NCBI GenBank assembly: GCA_019828565.1
Contig: JAHDYR010000064.1
Coordinates: 124,001 to 188,000, forward strand
Length of the DNA stretch: 64,000 bases
DNA from: Carpediemonas membranifera
Taxonomy: Eukaryota; Fornicata
Reading direction: 5' to 3'
Shown here: piece by piece, positions 36,824 to 45,006 of the stretch
How positions within the stretch are numbered: the stretch's first letter is position 1
Layout: each line of letters opens with the position of its first letter
Notes under the pieces: generated by a model
Told to the model about the DNA's origin: nothing
Databases searched by the model: none
The model's input: only the letters and a program-made list of their open reading frames with translations
Made by a program: the position numbers and the translations under genes

Positions 36824-37934
36824 TCAAGAGATTCCGAGACCCAGCAAACCCATATCCTCGCCGATGTATGACGATCCCTGACCAAAGGCGACCCGGTTGG
36901 CCCGCTCGCGGACAGCGGTCATCTGGGTTCGTCTCCGGCGAGCATTGTACTTGCGGCCGGCGCGGTGTTTCTTCTTGTCCCCGGGCATCGCTATCTTCAG
37001 CTGGCGTTGAGTAATCCTTTGATTAGGTGCAAGGGAGTTCTCGAATGCCTTGAGAACCTGGTCGCGGGTCTTCTGCCCAAAATTGCCCTCTGGATCGGTA
37101 CACGCGATGTCAACCGCCGCCACGAGCTTGAATTTGTTGGCAAGCTTGGTCAGAATCTTATTGCCCATCTTCTTTTCATCTAGACCGTTTTCCTCAACAA
37201 TGTCTGCCGCAATGTCGGCGAGCACCCCACCTTGCGGCTTTCTTCGCTGCGATAGTCTATAAGCCTTCCCCACCATCTTGATCTGGCCAGTAGTACGTCG
37301 AGCAAATCCGTCGCCTGGGTTTACCCGCCCCGCTTCGTCGTCCTGCACGCAGGATGCAAGAACGCTTGCAACTCTTGGGTTTGCCAGGAAATTATAAATG
37401 TTGGGATAACGAGCCAATGTCTCACTTGCAAGCCAGTCGTCAAGTCGTATGACAGCATCCTCCAGGGCGTCTGCGAACCGTGCCATGTTGTCTATCAGCG
37501 GTGAAGGGGTGGGTGTCGAGGGTGCCCGGAGGACCACGAGACGACTGAGCGCTGCCTGGGGCTCACTGAGAATTCCCTGGTCTATAAGTGTGTCTATGTC
37601 CCGGCCGTTGATGTAGCAGGCGCATAAATGGACGAACTGGCGGGGGGTGAGCTCGGGGGGTGTAAGGCGATCGTACTCTGGGATCGCGGAGGATATTAGG
37701 CCAATGAGCCTTGCCTGCAGTGCAAAAAAGACATTGCCTCAAACGCCTTTGTAGTGATAGTGATGAGGAAAGGCTTGATTTTGAAGATAAAGACTCTTCG
37801 ACAAGTCTTTCGACAGCCGCAAGATCTAGCGTCTCATGAAGCTGAAGCTCGTCTTCTTTCTGCATTTCAGTATCGGAATCGTCTTCAATACCGTCAAACA
37901 ACGCGTCTACATCGATATCACTGAAGTCACTCAT
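36824..37934 (-). CDS. PRP31: PRP31-like U4/U6 snRNP protein, apparent frameshift at an A6 run
   Basis: The start is ATG 37934 with an acidic N-terminus (MSDFSDIDVDALF). The frame breaks at the homopolymer 37724-37729 (six A on the plus strand); removing one base joins two protein-like halves of about 370 aa in total. The C-terminal half resembles PRP31: a Nop-type helical region, GKAYRLSQ, then KKKHRAGRKYNARRR and RERANRVAFGQG, matching the basic RGGRRYRKMKER...RKQANRMSFG region of the human protein. The central Nop fold that binds the U4 snRNA/15.5K complex is much diverged and shortened (human protein 499 aa). Its presence fits the existence of spliceosomal introns. The break is probably an assembly indel but could be real. 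Confidence 0.7.
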
Positions 37935-38682
37935 TGGAGAAACGAGCAGGATAAGGCATCCAGCGTTGTGTTTATACTGCGCAGCACTGCCCTGTCTCCC
38001 TCCTACTCACGTCTTAAGTCGGTAGGGAGATCGTCTTCTCCAGGGCTTCCACAAAGCGTCTTCTTCGTGGACGTCAGCACAGCTGCAAACTTCACAATCG
38101 CTCACACGTCGTCTCATTGTCTTCTATTCCACATTAAATTCACTTCTACACTTGTATATGCTGGTAATGGTGTTCATCGTCGGCTCTTATATGTCATCTT
38201 CATCAATGACCAGCTGCACACCTGTAGTACATGACGCCGACTTCCACAAAGGACTGCTCACTCGTCTACGCGGCGGTCATCCGGGTCAGGCCTACGCGGC
38301 CATCGTGCAATTAACTGCCACGCCCCCTACAAGCGAGTTCGTCCGCGTGATGACCAGCACGTTCACCCACATCGTGTGATGCTCTGCGAAAATCCACAGT
38401 GCCGTGGTGCTCAGTGGCGCGCAACAGTTCCTGATGCTCTGAATGTTGATCATCGGGACAAGAGTGCTGCAGAGAACATCCTGTGGCGTTCTCTTGCCAC
38501 GGAAGATGAGCTCAGTGGCTCTCCGTTCAGTCGCACATTGATCCCACGTCTTCAAACATCATTCCAGTATCATCAATTGGCTAACCGTCAACATTCGTCT
38601 ACGGACGGATGATGTTGTGCAGTTTGGCACTTTGATCGTTCCTTACAGGCCCTGTCTGGGATGTTCGAACAATGTGTTTACT
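37935..38682. other. Region between PRP31 and the mariner-like element
   Basis: There is no intact gene. Its second half carries a short stretch resembling the C-terminal RuvC motif of TnpB/Fanzor proteins (separate entry). Confidence 0.4.
38301..38612 (+). pseudogene. Possible remnant of a TnpB/Fanzor-like RuvC nuclease C-terminus
   Basis: The frame from 38376 begins VMLCENPQC, then after 17 residues DHRDKSAAENILW, and stops at 38612. A Cys pair followed by D-x-RD-x-xAAxNI is the pattern of the zinc ribbon and RuvC-III motif of TnpB and eukaryotic Fanzor proteins. An overlapping frame ending at 38379 contains TSEFVRVMTSTFTH, reminiscent of the E-[YF]-x-TS block that precedes the first Cys pair, but it needs a frame change and has extra residues. 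No RuvC-I or RuvC-II could be found upstream. The match is short, so chance similarity remains possible. Confidence 0.3.
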
Positions 38683-38740
38683 ATATTGCTAAATTCAGGG
38701 AAAATCGACCACTGTTCAGATTTTTATGAGCTGAATTAAG
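38683..38740 (+). repeat. Left inverted repeat of the mariner-like element
   Basis: It matches the reverse complement of 40587-40646 through the shared blocks ATATTGC (38683-38689), ACCAC and CTGAATTAAG (38731-38740). It lies upstream of the transposase ATG. Confidence 0.65.
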
Positions 38741-38824
38741 TAAAAACAGATGAATTTTTAGCTAAAATCAACCGTTTTAAGCGCTTAATTCGGTTGATTT
38801 TCGCTCAAAAGTCAGCTTTGCGCA

Positions 38825-39799
38825 ATGTATTCTGAAGACCTAAGGTGGCGCTGTGTGTTTCTAGCCACCATATATGGATGGTCCTTTCGAGAAATAGCCT
38901 TAGTTATGCACATTCAGAGCCATACAACTATCAGCCAATGGGTTTCACGAGCTGAAAAGACAGGAAGTGTTCGTCATACTGACAGAGACAAGCGAAAGCC
39001 TCAAGTACCGATGGAAGTCATTGTTTACCTTACAGAGCTGATTAGATCAGATCCCTGTTTCTATTTGGACGAGCTTCGAGATAAGATCGTTCACAAGTTC
39101 AACCGAAAGATCTCCACCGCCACAGTGTGGCGCATACTACGCTTCAGCTTGAACATGACACGGAAGAGCCTCGAAAGACGAGCCACACAAGCAACAAGCA
39201 TGCAGTTTGCCCGGTTTAGTGCCGAGCTCAACGCCGTTTACCACTGTCAGGATCAGCTTATATTTGCTGACGAGACGGCAAAAGACCTTCGTGCTGGGAT
39301 TAGGCTTCGCGGCTGGGCCACTGTTGGCCAGAGATGCAAAGTCACTCTGCCTTTCTCCCGCGGCCAGAGGTATAGTGTGTGCGCATGGCTGGGTCATGAC
39401 GGCATACTAGGGCATACAATAACGCCAGGGACATTCGACAGGCAGCTATTCTACGACTCCTTTATCGCCAATGTGTATTACAAAATGAATCCATGGCCTG
39501 GGCCACGGTCGATCTTAATGCTCGACAACGCCTCAATTCACCACTTTCCTCAGTTGCAGCAATGTATCGACAACATTGGCGCCAAGATGATCTTTCTGCC
39601 CCCATACAGTCCGCACCTTAATCCCATAGAGGTCATGTTCTCCATCATCAAGTCTCGCATACAGAGAGATCAAGCTGCTTTTGCTCAAGCTCCAGCATCC
39701 ACACTGAGCAGGCTCTTCGCTGAAGTGACCAACAGTCAATCACACCTCTTCAGCTCCCATGGCTACCACGACGGGCAGCTGGACATACACTTCAGATAA
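38825..39799 (+). CDS. Tc1/mariner-IS630 superfamily DD34E transposase
   Basis: The product is 324 aa, a typical length. The N-terminal 110 residues form paired helix-turn-helix DNA-binding modules (SFREIALVMHIQSHTTISQW, then a second ending TATVWRILR). The catalytic core shows the first Asp in LIFADETAKD, the second in ILMLDNASIHH and the Glu in PYSPHLNPIE. Exactly 34 residues separate the second Asp and the Glu, giving a DD34E core as in Tc1 and IS630. The block GWATVGQR also fits. The frame is intact, so the element could be active. Confidence 0.93.
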   Translation: MYSEDLRWRCVFLATIYGWSFREIALVMHIQSHTTISQWVSRAEKTGSVRHTDRDKRKPQVPMEVIVYLTELIRSDPCFYLDELRDKIVHKFNRKISTATVWRILRFSLNMTRKSLERRATQATSMQFARFSAELNAVYHCQDQLIFADETAKDLRAGIRLRGWATVGQRCKVTLPFSRGQRYSVCAWLGHDGILGHTITPGTFDRQLFYDSFIANVYYKMNPWPGPRSILMLDNASIHHFPQLQQCIDNIGAKMIFLPPYSPHLNPIEVMFSIIKSRIQRDQAAFAQAPASTLSRLFAEVTNSQSHLFSSHGYHDGQLDIHFR

Positions 39800-39808
39800 A
39801 CGCTTTAT

Positions 39809-40540
39809 TCAGTCTTCCTGGTGCTCGTAGTCGGGAATGTTGAGGCTGTTGGGCATGATAGGCGGCGGGGGACGACTGACCGGAGCTGGAGTTGTCTGGG
39901 CGCGTCTCAGTAGTGCTCGGACTTCAGTTACACGCTCATAGGGGACTGGAACGAGGACATACGCATCCAAGTCGAAGTTGGGAGACCGTCTAGGATGCTG
40001 AGGTGTCTCTGCAAGCTCTTGGCTCGCTTGTGGCCGCTCGTATTGAACGCCAGCCGGTGGATCAAGGGCAGTGACTCCGTCAACTCCTGACGCCAGGGAG
40101 TGAGCCCAACCCATCAGCTGAGATTCGGTCAGGCCAGGATTGGCAGCACGAAGGATCTCGCGGGCTTCATGCAAAGCCTCTCGGCCGACGAGTGCGTTTC
40201 GCGGTTGGTGGACAGGTTGAGATGAAGCTGTGGTCTTGTTGGGGTCAGCAGTCCACACATATGCCTCAGGCTTGCTGCATCTGGTGAACTTGCTCCAGGC
40301 AGCCATAGTAATGTCTTCTAAGAAGACCTTATCATTGGGAAGCTTGTAACGTACCTGAATTCTCTGCTTTGCAACGCTCTCTGCAATGTTATACCCCTTT
40401 TCGCTGACCAAGTTGCGAATATCACGCACGAAGGCTTCCATAGCTGTCCACTCTTGCTTCATCTGCACTATAAACGTGCAAAGTACCTTGTTACGAGACT
40501 TCTTCACCTTAATAGTAACATCCGTTCCCTCATCGTCCAT
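39809..40540 (-). CDS. Second ORF of the mariner-like element, unknown function
   Basis: The product is 243 aa from ATG 40540. The N-terminal 100 residues are mixed strand/helix and basic (TIKVKKSRNKVLCTFIVQM, KQRIQVRYKLPNDKV), which might bind nucleic acid. The C-terminal 80 residues are proline-rich and disordered. I recognise no family. It converges with the transposase 9 bp away and starts just inside the right inverted repeat, so the two genes share the element and the similar terminal sequences probably drive both. A regulator or DNA-binding partner of the transposase is a guess. Confidence 0.65.
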   Translation of the reverse strand: MDDEGTDVTIKVKKSRNKVLCTFIVQMKQEWTAMEAFVRDIRNLVSEKGYNIAESVAKQRIQVRYKLPNDKVFLEDITMAAWSKFTRCSKPEAYVWTADPNKTTASSQPVHQPRNALVGREALHEAREILRAANPGLTESQLMGWAHSLASGVDGVTALDPPAGVQYERPQASQELAETPQHPRRSPNFDLDAYVLVPVPYERVTEVRALLRRAQTTPAPVSRPPPPIMPNSLNIPDYEHQED

Positions 40541-40586
40541 CGCTCAATTCACCTGTTTTCAGCACTCAAAACACAGTGTTTGATTG

Positions 40587-40646
40587 CTTAATTCAGGACT
40601 CAAAATAAACAAGCTCGTGGTTGATTTAAGGTGAAAAAAGCAATAT
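40587..40646 (-). repeat. Right inverted repeat of the mariner-like element
   Basis: It is the inverted partner of 38683-38740, with GCAATAT at 40640-40646 and CTTAATTCAG at 40587-40596. Confidence 0.65.
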
Positions 40647-40699
40647 TATTGTTTTTATTATTATACTGCGCAACAGGGAGAATGTGACAGGACAAACGA

Positions 40700-42271
40700 A
40701 TGGTCATCGCTCAATGGTTGCTCTTGGCGGTACTAACAACATTTGCGCTTTGTGGCACACCGATATGGTCAACATCGAAGCCTTTCACCTCAACAGTGTC
40801 GATTACCCCACATACGCTTCGAGACCTTGTCGCTGGAGACCAGTACGGTCTTAATATTGTATGATACGGCACAAGTATAGCTATTGGAGCTCGTGGGGTC
40901 GATAACAATACCGGTGCAGTCTTTGTTTCCACGTGGACGCCTGAGAAGCCGTTCATTCTCTCGTACGAGCACGAGCTGTCTGCCAGCAACGGAGCAGACG
41001 GCGATCTCTTCGGCTCTAGCCTCGCCATGAACAACAACGGTCTTCTTGTCGTCGGGGCGCCAGGTCGCGGATTCCACAGAGGATCGATCTATGCTTTTGT
41101 TTACGACAACGGCTATTGGATCCAGACCTTGTCCCTTACCGAGTGGGCGACAAGCACGGCCAGCTACGGCGCTGATATTTCCATGGATGACCATTTGGTG
41201 GTGGTGGGCTCGCCAACTTATAACTTTGGCAAGGTGTTTGTATACACGATCTCCGGAGAGACGCTCTCATTCAAAACTCGGCTGACCCAACCGAGCGGCA
41301 ACTTCGGAGTCTCCGTTGCAGTCGATTCGACCTACATCGCAGTCGGCGCGGACATGTTCATCGACCCGTACGGAGCACAAGGCGGCCTGGTGCACCTTTA
41401 CCGATTCAACGAGAAGACCGACGCTTGGGTCCTCTGGGAGCAATTTATCCATGGTGAGGAGGGTGGTTTGTATGGCCGTCGGGTGGCACTCAACTCGGAG
41501 ATGAACCTGCTGGCGATCGGGTCACCTGGCTCCACACAATGCTGTGGTCCAGACGTAGAGACACGGACAGGTATGGTCGAGGTCTACCATTGGTATGAAC
41601 AGTCTGCCAGTGGAGCTGAGACGGCGAGTTGGGGGTCGGTCATGGTCTACCCAGAGGATGGCGCGCGAGGAGACATCTTTGGCGGAGGGTCAATGGAGTT
41701 GAACGGCGATGTGCTCGTTGTGGGAGGGATGCCAAGCGACAGCGAGCGGAGAGGAGCAGTATACATGTACCGCATATCAATCGAAGAAGCAGCAAATGAC
41801 GGTAACCCCAGCGTGTCTCACGTGTTGATCGGGGTGGTCACGGATGAGGTCCTAGACCATGACAACGTCTTGTTCGGAGCAGGGGTCACAGTTGACCTGG
41901 ACGCTTGCCAGATGCTCGTCGGAGCTCCCGGTTTGAATGGGCAGAGTGGCGGTGTGTTTGCCGTATCATTTACAATGCCGGCCGAGTCCGTCCTCATGAC
42001 TACAACTACACTGGGCGTGGCATTGCTCGTGCTTGTATGCTGTGGCTTGAGCGGGGTGGGAGCCGTTGTGATTGTGGGAGCCGTTGTGGTCGTGACTTCC
42101 GGATTGGGCGCGTTGTCATTCATGGGGATAATTGTTGGTCATGGGTCACGCGCCAGGCGGCCGGAGATCATCAGCAAGATGGTTGCAGGGCTAGATAACA
42201 CTTACAGGTGCACCAAGCCGACTATTTATACTATTCCAGACATCCTGCAGAGTATCACCGGACAAAAATAA
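40700..42271 (+). CDS. FG-GAP-repeat membrane protein with an in-frame TGA codon
   Basis: ATG 40700 starts a clear signal peptide (MVIAQWLLLAVLTTFALCG). An in-frame TGA occurs at 40862-40864 (codon 55), after which the same frame continues to 42271. The total is 523 codons plus stop. Several FG-GAP/integrin-alpha-like repeats are present (GSSLAMNNNGLLVVGAPG, GADISMDDHLVVVGSP, GVSVAVDSTYIAVGAD), forming a beta-propeller. Near the C-terminus a long hydrophobic segment (LGVALLVLVCCGLSGVGAVV and onward) anchors the protein, followed by a 50-residue basic cytosolic tail. It should be a type I surface protein. The TGA falls inside the first repeat at a variable position, so it may be a recent nonsense mutation, sequence error or readthrough site. 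Confidence 0.78.
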
Positions 42272-42389
42272 GTGTGTAAAGAGATAAGGAAACCAGAGCG
42301 TCGGCCCGATAGTTTATCGCTGCGGGGAATGCTCGAGGTTCTACCCGCTAGGTTGATTCGGCAAGCACAATTCGGTCTTGGGTCATGCG

Positions 42390-44792
42390 TCAGCTCGCGG
42401 CAAGGAGGCGCCGCTCAACCCACTCGAGGCCGCAGACTTCGCCAAGGAACCCAGTGATACTGTCCAGATCTGGAGATTGTGAGCTAATCAAAGCATCGAG
42501 GAATCCTGCCCAGAAAGATCGCCCAGTCTCGACCATCCCTTGCGCTGACAGATTCACAAGAACTCGAACAAGCTGGGAAGATTCAGTAGGCTGCTGAACA
42601 ATCAAAGATCTGACTGTATCTGGCAGAGATCTTGCGGTCGAGAGGGCAGATACGGCCTTTGCCCACTGGACATCTTCGAGACCCTTGAAAATGTAGGAAA
42701 TCAGCAGAGATTGGAGCGATACAGAAGATATCGCATCAAATATCGACCAGAATGAATCAGTAATCTTCGATGCGAATGGACCAGTAAGATAATCCGCGAA
42801 AACCGACACAAATAGTCTCGAACAGGCAGAGACGAAGGAGTTCGCGACCGGCTTGGCCACAGCGCACTCAGTCATCTTCACAAGCTCGTCTGTCGATCGA
42901 TTCCTAATGACATTGGCAATAATCATATCGCCCAAACTCACTGGTTCGAATTGAACGATTGAATCAGAGTGGGCAGCAACCATCTTGGGGAGAGTGCCTG
43001 GGGAGAATATTGGACCGACGAGCGGGCACGCGGGATCAATGATTGGATAACATAGCGCTAGATCCGATGAATCTATGAGTGACTCTGGATCTGGCAAAGA
43101 TCCGTCTTCCGCGATGGGTATGAGCATCGATAGGGTGTCGGGTCGCTTGTCATAGCGATGCCGGGAAAGCACCACGGCATGTGCCGGAATACCGAGTTGC
43201 CGGATACTTTTTGCCGGAATAAAAACGAGTTCTGTTACCGAGCTGGCGAGGATGGTTGGCTGAGCGAGATTGGCGCAGACCGCAATCACTGTGCCAGATT
43301 GTGTGTGGGCGATCACGGTTGGGTTGGTCGCCCCAAGCACAGCGATAGACTCAAGCTGATGGATAGATTTGAGCTGATATGCAAATATTGTCGAGATTGT
43401 CTCGCTTTCGATCTGATACAAAATGATAGAATAAGCCTGAAGATACGTTGAATATACAGCCCAAGCGACTAGATCATCGCTTGTAGCCACAATTGTAGTC
43501 GGGAAGCAGAATGGGGGCAGGGTGTCAACCCCAAGCGTCACCCCAGTCGCGTCCATCAACGCCACGGTCAGCCCACTGCCTGCCTGCGGCCCCACGGTCG
43601 CCTCCGCCCTGCTGACCGTCTCCGTAGCTTCTGACACACTCCTGAGCCTCAGCATCAAGGCCCGATTGCCCACACGAGTGGCCCAGAACGCCCTGTCCGG
43701 CGTTGTTGACCACACAGCTCTGGGGTTTCTGGTGTGTGTGCCGTAGTGTGACAAGGCTGTGATAGTGTGGGTAGTTGGATCTTGTGTCGCGTGATACAAG
43801 GAGACTTCGGCTTCGAATACGACTTCTGAGTGAAATGTGGGTCCTGCGGAAAAGGAGACCGAGCTTGGCGACACCATGAGTGGGCCTATAATGGTATACA
43901 TAGGCACCATGTAAACGAGTCTCATATTATAAAAAAGCACCGAGTTCCCGCAAAACTGCACCTTCGGACAATGGAAAGGGAGTGTCAACGTGGCCAATGG
44001 AACGAGCGCGTGTGACAGGATTGTGACACTCGTCCCGCTAGACACTACCAACCCGAATGGTACGGGTGCCATGGTTTCTATCGGGCCTGCGTGTGTGTAT
44101 TTGGCGAGTGGTTGCATTGTTTCGACCAGACGTGTAGTGATTGTCTGGCCTCGAGCTGCAGCGACTATATGGCCTCCGCAAAGGAGTGCCAGCCTGTCTA
44201 CAGGCAGAGCCTGTGCTGATTTCCCCGGCTGAATGATCACAATACGTCGATCGGCGGGACTCTGGAGGGTTGCGATAACAGCTCTGCCGGCAGAGGCAAC
44301 ATCGACTATGGAAGCGGGTCGACTCTTCACCATGGTGGACAGGTCGTGCAAAAGGGTGGGTACTAGGTCATTGACACCAACACGGGCGATGGTTACGTTG
44401 GTGCCAAAGTGAAGCGTGCCTGCAATTCCAGTGCTGATTGCGGTGACGTCGGGGAGAGAGCTGCGGAACCGGATGGGGTTCATCGTGCACTTGTCAGGCT
44501 CAGAGGTGCTGAAGACGACCGAGAGGACCTTCACGTTCTTTCGTTCATGGATTGCGAGCAGGCGCCCTGAATTCAGCGCTCGGACGGCTCTAGGATCCCT
44601 GATGCCGTGCTTATGCACAGCAAGCTGATTCAAACAGCCCTGGCGGATGGAATAGATGTGTACAGCCTTGGGCGAGAGCGCCGTGATGAATTCGTCGCCA
44701 ACATGGTTATGAACGACGCATGTGTCAATAATCTGCGTTGATAGAGTAGCATGTATGTGGTTTTCGATTGAAGTTGGTACTGCTTTACCCAT
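42390..44792 (-). CDS. Hypothetical large beta-propeller plus alpha-solenoid protein
   Basis: ATG 44792 (MGKAVPTSIENH) gives 800 aa. The first 520 residues are strand-rich with WD40-like spacing but poor signatures (for example HNHVGDEFITALSPKAVHIYSI and AVRALNSGRLLAIHE). The last 230 are helical (SFVSACSRLFVSVFADYL, SLQSLLISYIFKGLEDVQW). Propeller followed by solenoid is the build of coat, IFT, HOPS and nucleoporin scaffolds, but I cannot assign it to one. There is no signal peptide or membrane span. It is convergent with the FG-GAP gene (118 bp) and divergent from the Arg-rich gene (214 bp). Confidence 0.7.
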   Translation of the reverse strand: MGKAVPTSIENHIHATLSTQIIDTCVVHNHVGDEFITALSPKAVHIYSIRQGCLNQLAVHKHGIRDPRAVRALNSGRLLAIHERKNVKVLSVVFSTSEPDKCTMNPIRFRSSLPDVTAISTGIAGTLHFGTNVTIARVGVNDLVPTLLHDLSTMVKSRPASIVDVASAGRAVIATLQSPADRRIVIIQPGKSAQALPVDRLALLCGGHIVAAARGQTITTRLVETMQPLAKYTHAGPIETMAPVPFGLVVSSGTSVTILSHALVPLATLTLPFHCPKVQFCGNSVLFYNMRLVYMVPMYTIIGPLMVSPSSVSFSAGPTFHSEVVFEAEVSLYHATQDPTTHTITALSHYGTHTRNPRAVWSTTPDRAFWATRVGNRALMLRLRSVSEATETVSRAEATVGPQAGSGLTVALMDATGVTLGVDTLPPFCFPTTIVATSDDLVAWAVYSTYLQAYSIILYQIESETISTIFAYQLKSIHQLESIAVLGATNPTVIAHTQSGTVIAVCANLAQPTILASSVTELVFIPAKSIRQLGIPAHAVVLSRHRYDKRPDTLSMLIPIAEDGSLPDPESLIDSSDLALCYPIIDPACPLVGPIFSPGTLPKMVAAHSDSIVQFEPVSLGDMIIANVIRNRSTDELVKMTECAVAKPVANSFVSACSRLFVSVFADYLTGPFASKITDSFWSIFDAISSVSLQSLLISYIFKGLEDVQWAKAVSALSTARSLPDTVRSLIVQQPTESSQLVRVLVNLSAQGMVETGRSFWAGFLDALISSQSPDLDSITGFLGEVCGLEWVERRLLAAS

Positions 44793-45006
44793 GGCCAACT
44801 TTTCAGCCGCTGGCAATACAGTGCTTCCGAAATCCTCTCGATATTACCTTGACCAATCGAGACACCCATATCTCACCCTAGCTGACCCCCCTGCCTCGCT
44901 GTACTGCACTGCTGCTCTTGCGTCGCCTGACCAGTTTTGCCAGATTTGACACTGCGAAGTACGAAGATGAGCCAGATGCGAACTTCATGCAGAAACGCAA
45001 AAACCC

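Larger units (their letters stand above)
38683..40646. mobile_element. Two-gene Tc1/mariner-like DNA transposon with about 60-bp imperfect inverted repeats
   Basis: Inverted repeats 38683-38740 and 40587-40646 align colinearly: ATATTGC, then AAATC-[GA]-ACCAC, TGAG and CTGAATTAAG recur in the same order with two indels. They enclose a transposase (38825-39799) and an oppositely oriented ORF (39809-40540) that meet tail to tail 9 bp apart. The ends are A/T-rich compared with the host. The outermost terminal bases and a TA duplication could not be fixed, so the true ends may lie slightly outside. Confidence 0.7.
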
